From: CAZMHL01 sp045605445
GTDB taxonomy: Bacteria; Bacillota; Clostridia; RGIG6154
DNA length: 18,130 nucleotides
NCBI GenBank assembly: GCA_045605445.1
Contig: JAZUPZ010000011.1
Location: 1-18,130 of the forward strand
Reading direction: 5' to 3'
Numbering within the stretch: position 1 is the first letter of the stretch; each line of letters starts with the position of its first letter. Below are positions 8,094 through 14,386 of this stretch, in pieces. The position numbers and the translations under genes are program-made. The notes beneath the pieces were generated by a model. It was given only the letters and a program-made list of their open reading frames with translations. It was not told the origin of the DNA and made no database searches.

Positions 8094-8122
8094 ATTATAT
8101 CATGATTTTAATTTATTGTCAA
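8094..8122 (-). promoter_or_regulatory. Consensus sigma-A promoter of the V-ATPase operon
   Basis: On the minus strand TTGACA (8117-8122) and TATAAT (8094-8099) are separated by exactly 17 bases: a perfect housekeeping promoter. Predicted start near 8087, giving a leader of about 105 bases before ntpE. With such a strong promoter, control probably occurs at the leader hairpin. Confidence 0.85.
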
Positions 8123-8576
8123 GATATTTTGAAATTATTACATGCTAAAGCCTTTCAATGTACACTTTCTGACTTGATGTATTAATTATATGCTGCGTTT
8201 TTATAGTATAACAAGTTTTAAGCCTACAGGTCTTTTCTTTGTTTATGCGTATCAAATTTTGACATAGTGGTATGGAGAATATGTTGCCGTAATTGGTTCA
8301 AAAATGCTTCGTATTGCGTTTGAAACTTTTAATCGGGCAATTCTACTCATTTCATTCTACTATCCTCAAAATGGGCAACTCTATCGTGAATGAATTTGCA
8401 TTTTCGCAGAATTTATGTTACAGTTTAAGCAAGTTCGTTTTCGATGATTTTATGGGGTTTTGGCATCAAATTTGCAGAGAATTTTTAATAGCATCAATAA
8501 AGCATCAAAAGGCATAAGGTTCAAAAGAGCAAGTGCTACAAACGGCTCAACGGTGGGAACAATTGGAACAGTGCTT
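8123..8576. other. Gene-free AT-rich stretch upstream of the V-ATPase promoter
   Basis: About 450 AT-rich bases with no reading frame that looks like a protein and no tRNA cloverleaf that I can draw. Short open frames here lack ribosome sites and recognisable motifs. It could be decayed sequence. Nothing further can be supported. Confidence 0.5.
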
Positions 8577-8590
8577 TTTATATGACATGA

Positions 8591-8740
8591 CCTCCAAACC
8601 CGCGAGGGTCTGAGCGTTAAAAAAACGATTGATAATCGTTTTTAGCGAAGAGCACGAGGCGGGTACTGAAAGCTTTGCTTTCGGTCGCCGAGTGATAGGG
8701 ATGCGCAGCATCACGTCGATCCCTTCTGCCCCTGCCATAG
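8591..8740. repeat. Chain of hairpins, possible dispersed intergenic element or structured RNA
   Basis: Successive inverted repeats: CCC-GCGA-GGG (8599-8608); a 10-bp stem 8621-8630 with 8634-8643, extendable with bulges to GCG/AGCG; a compound stem GGCG (8658-8661) with CGCC (8686-8689) capped by GAAAGC-TTT-GCTTTC (8668-8682); and GATGC-GCA-GCATC (8700-8712), which competes with GGGAT/ATCCC (8698-8702 with 8719-8723). Reading frames crossing it on both strands are by-products of palindromes. I recall nothing I can name firmly; a repeated extragenic element common in gut clostridia is a guess. Confidence 0.5.
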
Positions 8741-8770
8741 AAAAAGCACTTGTTTTCACAAGTGCTTTTT
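8741..8770. terminator. Perfect 13-bp terminator-like hairpin
   Basis: 8741-8753 pairs with 8758-8770 around loop TTTC. The stem begins with five A and ends with five T, so it can terminate on either strand. It closes the hairpin chain on the plus side, which would fit the 3' end of a small plus-strand RNA. Confidence 0.6.
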
Positions 8771-8775
8771 TCAAC

Positions 8776-8878
8776 GAAATAAATCCTTTCAGGATTTGTG
8801 AAATGCCCTTCGGGCGAGAAATATTGCTTAGCAATGTGAAATACGCCTTAAGGCGTGTGATGAAAAAGGATTTATTTT
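8776..8878. repeat. Palindrome array with GTGAAAT spacers inside a 13-bp outer stem
   Basis: Outer arms 8777-8789 and 8865-8877 are perfectly complementary. Between them are short hairpins: 8781-8787/8791-8797, GCCC-TTC-GGGC (8805-8815), ATTGC-TTA-GCAAT (8823-8835) and the 14-bp palindrome ACGCCTTAAGGCGT (8843-8856). Three are preceded by GTGAAAT, GAGAAAT and GTGAAAT (8798, 8816, 8836), a period of 18-20 bases. The first hairpin and the outer stem compete for 8781-8787. Further TTTCA/GAAAT repeats continue to about 8932. This is not a CRISPR: spacers and repeats are too short and the hairpins are all different. Confidence 0.6.
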
Positions 8879-8994
8879 ATTTCACAATTTCGCAGAAATT
8901 ATTTCATATCGAAGAAAGTGAGATATTTCACTAAAATATATTTGCATTTTTTATTCTGCTTTACCAAAAAAGAGAATCGAACTCTTATTTGTTT

Positions 8995-9031
8995 TACCAA
9001 AAAATCGGTATGCATAATGCATACCGATTTT
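8995..9031 (-). terminator. Intrinsic terminator of the feo operon
   Basis: Perfect 14-bp stem (9001-9014 with 9018-9031, loop TAA). On the minus strand it runs into TTTTTTGG. It starts 7 bases after the stop of the small Cys-rich gene and ends the feo transcript. Confidence 0.85.
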
Positions 9032-9037
9032 GAACTA

Positions 9038-9184
9038 TTATTTGAGGCACGACTTTCCGCCGCACTGCTTTGAATGGGGGCATCCGATACAATGTTCCCC
9101 TCTTTTTTTTGCTTTGTAAAGATATAAAATTGCACCGCCTGCGATAAGCAGAAGAATTACAACCAGAATTATATTTTTAATCAT
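9038..9184 (-). CDS. FeoB-associated Cys-rich membrane protein
   Basis: 48 residues: one N-terminal membrane helix (about 3-23, IILVVILLLIAGGAILYLY), a basic stretch KAKKR, then a cysteine-rich tail HCIGCPHSKQCGGKSCLK with four cysteines (32, 35, 41, 46). Helix plus C-x2-C-x5-C-x4-C tail is the pattern of the small FeoB-associated proteins that follow feoB in clostridia. They are thought to assist ferrous iron uptake, perhaps by holding metal at the membrane; the role is not established. Its ATG overlaps the feoB stop by one base (TAATG), so it is translationally coupled. Short enough to be missed by automatic calling. A terminator follows. Confidence 0.9.
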   Translation of the reverse strand: MIKNIILVVILLLIAGGAILYLYKAKKRGEHCIGCPHSKQCGGKSCLK

Positions 9185-11214
9185 TATACTCTCACGCCTT
9201 TATTTTTATTTCCTGCAGAGCTCAAAGCATATTCTTCTTTAAGCTTTTTATTTGTATTGTTTATAAGACCGATAACAACAGCTACTATTGCTCCAACGAT
9301 TACAAGTCCTGCGATAGCGGCACCAACGTTAAGAGCCTCTGGAGCAGTTATGAGTGTACCAATTGTGTAAACCAAATAGGAAACAGTATAGCCTACACCA
9401 AGCTGGAGACCGATTCCGCCCCAGAGCCATTTTGCACTCTTCATTTCTGCGTTCATAGCACCGATAGCCGCAAAGCAAGGAGGAGTATAGAGGTTAAACA
9501 TAAGGTATGCAAGTGCTGCAACCTTTGTAATTGCAAATACTGTCGCAACCTCTGCGCCTGCGCCTTCTATAAGAGCAAGCTCTTCTGTATCAATAAGATT
9601 TTCTAGTCCTACGAAGCAAACTGCAAGTGTACCGACAACATTTTCTTTTGCAATGAAGCCTGTAACCGCTGCTGCTGCAAGCTGCCAGCTGAGTACACCG
9701 ACAATCGGAACAAGAATGTAAGCAAAAGGTCCTGCGATAGAAGCAAGAATTGAAGAATCTGCAGTTTCTGCAACCCGGAAGCTCCAGGTAAATGTCTGCA
9801 TAATCTGTACAACCATATTACAAAGAAGAATGATTGTAGCCGCTTTTACTATGTAAGCCCAGCCACGGCTGCACATTGATTTGAATGCGCCCCAGAGTGA
9901 CGGAGCTTTATATTCAGGTAATTCAATAATAAAGAATGATTTTCTTGCTTTATAACCTGTTATTTTATTTACAAGCAATGCTCCTAAGAATATGAGTACG
10001 ATACCGGAAAGGTACATAACTGTGCTGACCCAGCCTGCATCGTTAAAGAAAGCACCGGCAAAAAGGGCAATTACGGGAATTTTAGCACCGCAAGGCATAA
10101 ATGGAGAAAGCATTGCTGTTGCTCTTCTTTCACGTTCATTTCTTATAGTACGGCTTGCCATAATACCGGGAACCGCACAACCGATTGTGATAACAAAAGG
10201 AATAACAGATTTACCTGAAAGTCCTACTCTTTTGAAGATAGGGTCAAGAACTACTGCAACTCTTGACATATAACCGCAATCTTCCAGAAGAGCAATGAGG
10301 AAGTACATTACCATAACAAGCGGCAGGAAACCAACTACGGCTACAACACCGCCGATTACACCGTCGACAAGAATTGCCGAAAGCAGAGGATTTGCATCGC
10401 CAAGAAGCTCGCCAACCCAGCCCTGGAAGGTTTCAAGCCAACCAACAAGTAAATCAGCAATAGGTGTACCAACCCAAACCTGTGAAATCTGGAACACAAG
10501 ATACATTACAACTGCAAAAATCGGAATACCGAGCCATTTGTTTGTAAGAACAGCATCGATTTTATCCCCAAAATTCTTATCCTTTGTTAAAACCTTACGG
10601 GTTTCAACATCTTTTACAATTTTATTTACGAATTCAAAACGCTTACGGTCAGCAGCTTCAACTGCTTCTTTGCTTGTAAGATCAATTTCTCCCTGAGAAT
10701 AAACAACCTTCTGAGTTGTTCCCGCCAGCTTAACAGCCTTCTCTACAACTGCCTGAAGCCCGTTTGAGGAAGTTGAAACAGTTTCAACTACAGGGCAAGC
10801 AAGCTTTTCTGAAAGCTTTGCCGTGTCGATTTTCGTTTCCTTCTTTTCGTTTACGTCGCTTTTATTAAGAGCTACAACAACGGGTATTCCAAGCTCTAAA
10901 AGCTGGGTTGTAAAGAAAAGAGAACGGCTGAGATTTGTAGCATCTACAATATTGATAATAACATCGGGGTTTTCTTTCTTCACATAGGAGCTTGTAATGC
11001 TTTCTTCTGATGTAAACGGTGACATAGAGTAAGCGCCCGGCAAGTCTACGGCAATAAGCTCTTCCGAACCCTTGCAGTAAGCTTTTTTAATAGCATGTTC
11101 TTTTTTCTCAACGGTAACACCTGCCCAGTTACCAACCTTTTCATTACGGCCGGTAAGAGCATTATACATTGTTGTTTTACCGGAGTTTGGATTACCTGTT
11201 AAGGCAATTCTCAT
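9184..11214 (-). CDS. feoB: Ferrous iron transport protein B
   Basis: 676 residues. FeoB is the cytoplasmic-membrane Fe2+ transporter with an N-terminal GTPase. Motifs: G1 GNPNSGKT (7-14), G2 threonine in WAGVTVEK (T34), G3 DLPG (57-60), G4 NKSD (117-120), G5 near VSTSS (146-150). A helical linker to about 225 precedes the membrane part, which has the conserved cysteine motifs GCAVPG (C346), MPCGAKIPV (C374 region) and TPPCFAAIGA, as proposed for the ion path. The C-terminus ends in a short basic tail. ATG at 11214 has AAGGAGG 8 bases upstream. The neighbours are feoA upstream, separated by a terminator-like hairpin and an operator-like dyad, and the Cys-rich gene downstream. No missing key residue. 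Confidence 0.97.
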   Translation of the reverse strand: MRIALTGNPNSGKTTMYNALTGRNEKVGNWAGVTVEKKEHAIKKAYCKGSEELIAVDLPGAYSMSPFTSEESITSSYVKKENPDVIINIVDATNLSRSLFFTTQLLELGIPVVVALNKSDVNEKKETKIDTAKLSEKLACPVVETVSTSSNGLQAVVEKAVKLAGTTQKVVYSQGEIDLTSKEAVEAADRKRFEFVNKIVKDVETRKVLTKDKNFGDKIDAVLTNKWLGIPIFAVVMYLVFQISQVWVGTPIADLLVGWLETFQGWVGELLGDANPLLSAILVDGVIGGVVAVVGFLPLVMVMYFLIALLEDCGYMSRVAVVLDPIFKRVGLSGKSVIPFVITIGCAVPGIMASRTIRNERERRATAMLSPFMPCGAKIPVIALFAGAFFNDAGWVSTVMYLSGIVLIFLGALLVNKITGYKARKSFFIIELPEYKAPSLWGAFKSMCSRGWAYIVKAATIILLCNMVVQIMQTFTWSFRVAETADSSILASIAGPFAYILVPIVGVLSWQLAAAAVTGFIAKENVVGTLAVCFVGLENLIDTEELALIEGAGAEVATVFAITKVAALAYLMFNLYTPPCFAAIGAMNAEMKSAKWLWGGIGLQLGVGYTVSYLVYTIGTLITAPEALNVGAAIAGLVIVGAIVAVVIGLINNTNKKLKEEYALSSAGNKNKGVRV

Positions 11215-11262
11215 AATTTATTCCTCCTTGTTAAATCCTTCCGGATTATTATTTACATCGAA

Positions 11263-11278
11263 GTTAGCCACAGCTAAC
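11263..11278. promoter_or_regulatory. Operator-like dyad in the feoA-feoB gap
   Basis: GTTAG, six bases, CTAAC: same half-sites and same spacing as the dyads at the feoA and copA promoters, though the flanks differ. It may give feoB extra metal-dependent control. I see no convincing separate promoter for feoB beside it. Confidence 0.5.
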
Positions 11279-11285
11279 CGTCAAT

Positions 11286-11313
11286 CAAAAAAATATAGCT
11301 CAGAAGCTATATT
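11286..11313 (-). terminator. Terminator-like hairpin between feoA and feoB
   Basis: A 9-bp AT-rich stem (11305-11313 with 11292-11300), followed on the minus strand by a run of seven T. It overlaps the end of feoA. It probably reduces, not stops, transcription into feoB, giving more FeoA than FeoB. Confidence 0.6.
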
Positions 11314-11524
11314 AAATAATTATAGCTTCTGCAAGCTGATTGTCAATGCTATATCTTCCGTCTTTAATTGAAACGGTGCATCCGCCTTTTCTGAAGGCAA
11401 TAACAGTTATAGCTTCCCCTGAATAGCATCCGAGAGAAAACAAAAAAGCGTTTAATTCTTCATCTTCGGTTTTAATATCTTTAATTATGTATTCCTGTCC
11501 TTCATTGGCTTCAAGTAAAGTCAT
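11312..11524 (-). CDS. feoA: Ferrous iron transport protein A
   Basis: 70 residues from the ATG at 11524, a normal FeoA size. It is a small cytoplasmic SH3-like beta-barrel that supports FeoB. Typical features are the opening MTLLEANEGQEYIIKDI, the central LFSLGCYSGEAITVI (usual LxxLGLxxGxxVxV pattern) and the end YSIDNQLAEAIII. An upstream GTG (11575) would lengthen it by 17 residues, but that codon lies inside the operator dyad and the extension has no family match, so I reject it. The ribosome site is weak (CAGGTG/GCAGG). First gene of the feo unit; promoter and operator lie within 100 bases upstream. Confidence 0.92.
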   Translation of the reverse strand: MTLLEANEGQEYIIKDIKTEDEELNAFLFSLGCYSGEAITVIAFRKGGCTVSIKDGRYSIDNQLAEAIII

Positions 11525-11560
11525 AACCTGCACCTGTTTCTGTGTATAATCTATATTTGT

Positions 11561-11582
11561 TTGGTTAGATATCACTAACTCA
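11561..11582. promoter_or_regulatory. Metal-regulator operator at the feoA promoter
   Basis: Contains GTTAG-ATATCA-CTAAC (11564-11579). Over 22 positions it matches the copA operator except for about four bases in the middle and at the edge. It sits just downstream of the feoA -10, where a bound repressor would block transcription. The half-site resembles GGTTAG/CTAACC of DtxR/IdeR boxes, but the spacing is wider. The regulator is not in the window. Confidence 0.7.
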
Positions 11583-11590
11583 CTTAGGTA

Positions 11591-11619
11591 AGTTTAACAC
11601 AACTAACTCAATTTGTCAA
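11591..11619 (-). promoter_or_regulatory. feoA promoter
   Basis: On the minus strand TTGACA (11614-11619), 17 bases, TAAACT (11591-11596). A further GTTAG half-site (11603-11607) lies in the spacer. The predicted start falls just before the operator dyad. Confidence 0.7.
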
Positions 11620-11640
11620 CAGTTTTTTGTTAATTTTTCC

Positions 11641-11682
11641 AACAAACAAAAAGGAAAACCCTCAGAAGTCTGAGAATTTTCC
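11641..11682 (-). terminator. Intrinsic terminator of copA
   Basis: Stem GGAAAA/TTTTCC plus CTCAGA/TCTGAG with a small internal loop (11653-11682), followed on the minus strand by TTTTTGTTTGTT. It lies 7 bases past the copA stop and before the feoA promoter, so the two units are separate. Confidence 0.8.
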
Positions 11683-11689
11683 CTGATTT

Positions 11690-11890
11690 TTATATTACCT
11701 TGTAGCCCTGCTCTTCTATTACTTTTTTAAGTTCTTCTTCAGAAACATCCTTTGAAAGCTTAACAACTACGTTGCCTTCCTTGTGGCTCGGAATTGCCTC
11801 GGCTACTCCTTCCATTTCTTCTAAAACCTTTTTAACTCTCGCCTCGCAATGAGGGCACATCATTCCTTCAACCTTAAGAACCTTTTCCAT
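11690..11890 (-). CDS. Possible free CopZ-like copper chaperone from an internal start in copA
   Basis: An in-frame ATG (codon 760 of copA) is preceded, 9 bases upstream, by AAAGGAG (11900-11906), as good as any ribosome site in the window. Starting there gives a 66-residue protein, MEKVLKVEGMMCPHCEARVK onward, ending in EEQGYKVI: the full length and shape of a stand-alone CopZ/Atx1-like chaperone, with the CxxC metal site. The internal start falls exactly at the domain border. Two products from one gene would resemble E. coli copA, which makes a separate chaperone by frameshifting, though by another mechanism. Inference; it may be used weakly or not at all. Confidence 0.45.
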   Translation of the reverse strand: MEKVLKVEGMMCPHCEARVKKVLEEMEGVAEAIPSHKEGNVVVKLSKDVSEEELKKVIEEQGYKVI

Positions 11891-14167
11891 TTCTTTTGTC
11901 TCCTTTACTTTTATATTTATTTTTTTATCCTGCTTTGTACTTCTTATATCTGCCAGATTAAGCCTTAAAGCATTTGTTACAACGCAAAAGCTTGAAAGGC
12001 TCATTGCAAGAGCTCCGAACATAGGGTTCATTTCCCAGCCAAGCATTGATATATAGCATCCTGCCGCAAGCGGAATTCCGATAATATTATATATAAACGC
12101 CCAGAACAAATTCTGCTTTATGCATTTTAAGGTGGCACGGCTGAGCCTTATTGCCGCAGGAACGTCGGAAAGGGAGCTGTTCATAAGAACAACGTCTGCC
12201 GCATCGATAGCAACATCGGTGCCCGCTCCGATTGCAATTCCTATATCTGCTCTTGTAAGAGCAGGAGCATCGTTTATTCCATCGCCAACCATAGCAACAG
12301 AGCCTTTTTCTCCAAAACTGCGCACAACTCTTTCCTTACCTTCGGGAAGAACGCCGGCAATAACCTCGTCTACCCCTGCCTGTCTGCCGATTGCCTCCGC
12401 AGTTTTTTGGTTGTCACCGGTAAGCATTACAACACGGATTCCCATATTTTTAAGCTGAGATATTGCATCGGGGCTGTCGCTTTTTATAACGTCTGCCACA
12501 GCGATAATTCCAAGAAGCTTTTCTCCCCGTGCAAAAAACATAGGGGTTTTTCCTTCAACCGAAAGCTTATCCGCTTCAAGCTTAATGCTTTCCGGAAGGT
12601 TTACCTTCGATGCTATAAACTCCTGATTTCCGCCGAAAACCATTTCGTTATTTACCTCTGCCTGCAGACCGTTTCCCGGCAAAGCCTGAAACTCCTTTGA
12701 ATCGAAGCCTTCTGTGCCAAGCTCTTTTGCTCTTTTAACGATTGCCTTTGCAAGAGGATGCTCGCTTTTTATTTCAAGGGAATATGCCAGGGAAAGCAAT
12801 TCGTTTTCATTAACGCCCTCTGCCGTAACAACATTGGTTACCTCGGGCTCGCCCCTTGTGATTGTTCCCGTTTTATCAAGAATTACCGTATTTACTTTTC
12901 CGGCGCTTTCAAGGGAAGCTGCAGTTTTATAAAGAATTCCGTTTTTTGCGCCCATTCCGCTTCCTACCATTATTGCAACGGGAGTTGCAAGCCCAAGGGC
13001 ACAGGGACAGCTTATTACAAGTACAGAAATTCCCCTGGCAAGCGCAAACCCGAAGGACTCGCCCAAAAGAAGCCATACAATTGACGTAATTAGTGCAATT
13101 GTAATAACGATCGGCACAAACACGCCCGAAACCTTATCCGCAATTTTTGCAATGGGAGCTTTTGTTGCCGCCGCATCGCTTACCATTTTTATTATCTGCG
13201 ACAAGGTGGTATCCTCGCCGACTCTTGTTGCCTCGCATTCCATATATCCCGAAAGATTTACAGTTGCACCGGACACCGCCGAGCCCACTTCTTTATCAAC
13301 AGGAATGCTCTCTCCTGTAAGGGCAGATTCATTTACAGAGCCAAAGCCCTTTATTACAACGCCGTCAACGGGAACCGCCTCTCCCGGACGAACTGAAAAA
13401 ATATCGCCTTTTTTCACCTGTTCTATATTAACAGTTATTTCTTTTCCGTTTTTAATTATATTTGCAGTTTTTGGAGCAAGCTTCATTAATCCTTTAAGGG
13501 CATCGGTTGTTTTTCCCTTTGAACGGGCTTCAAGCATTTTGCCCACAGTAATCAGAGCAAGAATCATAGCTGCCGATTCAAAATAAAACTCGTGCATATA
13601 CTTTGGTGCCGAAGCTATATCACCCGTCATTTTAAAAAGAGCATATGTGCTGTAGGCAAACGCGGCAGCAGAGCCGAGAGCGACCAGAGTATCCATATTA
13701 GGAGATTTTTTCACAATTCCCTTAAAGCCGTTTATAAAAAATTTCTGATTTATAATCATTACCGCAAGGGACAGCAAAAGCTGTAAAATTCCGAGCCCCA
13801 CATAATTTCCCTTAAAAAATGAAGGAACGGGAAAACCGAGCATTGTGTGCCCCATAGAAAAATACATCAGCAGAGCAAGAAAACCTACCGACCATACAAG
13901 CCTTTTTACAAGAACGGGAGTTTCTTTATCAGAAAGAGCATCGCCGGATACGGCAGAGACTTCTGTTGCTCCCTTTACCGAGGCGCCATATCCCGCATCG
14001 CATACTGCTTTTATAACATCTTCATCCCTTGCAGTACCTTCAACGCCCATTGAATTTGTAAGCAGGCTCACCGAGCAGGACGTTACGCCTTCAACCGACG
14101 AAACGGCTTTTTCAACTCTTGCACTGCAGGCGGCACAGCTCATCCCGGTTACGTTATACTGTTTCAT
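11690..14167 (-). CDS. copA: Copper-exporting P1B-type ATPase with N- and C-terminal metal-binding domains
   Basis: 825 residues. Exports Cu+ from the cytoplasm. Order: N-terminal heavy-metal domain with CAAC (11-14); membrane helices; actuator loop with TGE (284-286); CPC (387-389) in the ion path; phosphorylation site DKTGT (D431); SEHP (H470); GDGIND (628-633); and the last helices with YN and MSLSS, the set typical of Cu+ (P1B-1) pumps. After about 759 residues a second heavy-metal domain with CPHC (771-774) follows, as if a CopZ chaperone were fused on. ATG at 14167 has AGGAGGG 5 bases upstream. It has a perfect promoter with an operator shared with feoA, unusual for a copper gene, which is more often under CsoR or CopY control. 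All catalytic motifs are intact. Confidence 0.96.
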   Translation of the reverse strand: MKQYNVTGMSCAACSARVEKAVSSVEGVTSCSVSLLTNSMGVEGTARDEDVIKAVCDAGYGASVKGATEVSAVSGDALSDKETPVLVKRLVWSVGFLALLMYFSMGHTMLGFPVPSFFKGNYVGLGILQLLLSLAVMIINQKFFINGFKGIVKKSPNMDTLVALGSAAAFAYSTYALFKMTGDIASAPKYMHEFYFESAAMILALITVGKMLEARSKGKTTDALKGLMKLAPKTANIIKNGKEITVNIEQVKKGDIFSVRPGEAVPVDGVVIKGFGSVNESALTGESIPVDKEVGSAVSGATVNLSGYMECEATRVGEDTTLSQIIKMVSDAAATKAPIAKIADKVSGVFVPIVITIALITSIVWLLLGESFGFALARGISVLVISCPCALGLATPVAIMVGSGMGAKNGILYKTAASLESAGKVNTVILDKTGTITRGEPEVTNVVTAEGVNENELLSLAYSLEIKSEHPLAKAIVKRAKELGTEGFDSKEFQALPGNGLQAEVNNEMVFGGNQEFIASKVNLPESIKLEADKLSVEGKTPMFFARGEKLLGIIAVADVIKSDSPDAISQLKNMGIRVVMLTGDNQKTAEAIGRQAGVDEVIAGVLPEGKERVVRSFGEKGSVAMVGDGINDAPALTRADIGIAIGAGTDVAIDAADVVLMNSSLSDVPAAIRLSRATLKCIKQNLFWAFIYNIIGIPLAAGCYISMLGWEMNPMFGALAMSLSSFCVVTNALRLNLADIRSTKQDKKINIKVKETKEMEKVLKVEGMMCPHCEARVKKVLEEMEGVAEAIPSHKEGNVVVKLSKDVSEEELKKVIEEQGYKVI

Positions 14168-14208
14168 TCAAACCCTCCTGTACTTTGGGAATAACATTAA
14201 AATTCAAT

Positions 14209-14230
14209 TTGGTTAGATACGACTAACTAT
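14209..14230. promoter_or_regulatory. Metal-regulator operator at the copA promoter
   Basis: Contains GTTAG-ATACGA-CTAAC (14212-14227), nearly identical to the feoA operator including its TTG flank. It starts directly downstream of the copA -10 and overlaps the predicted transcription start, so a bound repressor should block initiation or escape. Confidence 0.7.
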
Positions 14231-14236
14231 TATATT

Positions 14237-14265
14237 ATTATACCCCAAATTATCGGTTTTGTCAA
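14237..14265 (-). promoter_or_regulatory. Consensus sigma-A promoter of copA
   Basis: On the minus strand TTGACA (14260-14265), 17 bases, TATAAT (14237-14242): perfect consensus. Start predicted near 14230, about 60 bases before the copA ATG. Confidence 0.85.
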
Positions 14266-14329
14266 TGGATTAAGTTGTTCCTTATCAGAAAAGTACAGAA
14301 AAAACAAACGAAACGTATAAACCCACAAT

Positions 14330-14358
14330 TTGACAAAGGAAGCACCGGTTGTTATAAT
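14330..14358 (+). promoter_or_regulatory. Consensus sigma-A promoter of the DUF6273/repeat-protein unit
   Basis: TTGACA (14330-14335), 17 bases, TATAAT (14353-14358). Start predicted near 14365. It points away from the copA promoter; the two -35 boxes are 64 bases apart. No GTTAG-N6-CTAAC dyad is seen on this side. Confidence 0.8.
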
Positions 14359-14386
14359 TAAAATAAGTATAGAAAAAAACAGCGGG

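Noticed and set aside
8547..8834. 95-residue minus-strand reading frame in the hairpin region
   Set aside because: It runs through several palindromes and a terminator-like stem, lacks a ribosome site and has no recognisable domain; an overlapping plus-strand frame (8629-8934) exists for the same reason.
8776..8932. CRISPR or tRNA cluster in the palindrome array
   Set aside because: Repeats of 7 bases with 11-14 base hairpins are far too short for CRISPR, and no cloverleaf or CCA-bearing acceptor stem can be drawn.
11525..11575. Longer FeoA start at GTG 11575
   Set aside because: The codon lies within the operator dyad, there is no ribosome site, and the added residues are not part of the FeoA fold.
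12120..13586. Several plus-strand reading frames opposite copA
   Set aside because: They mirror the coding frame of copA, have low-complexity Ser/Ala/Thr content and no ribosome sites.
14330..14386. TTG start at 14330 for the DUF6273 protein
   Set aside because: It coincides with the -35 box of a perfect promoter, so it would not be in the transcript.
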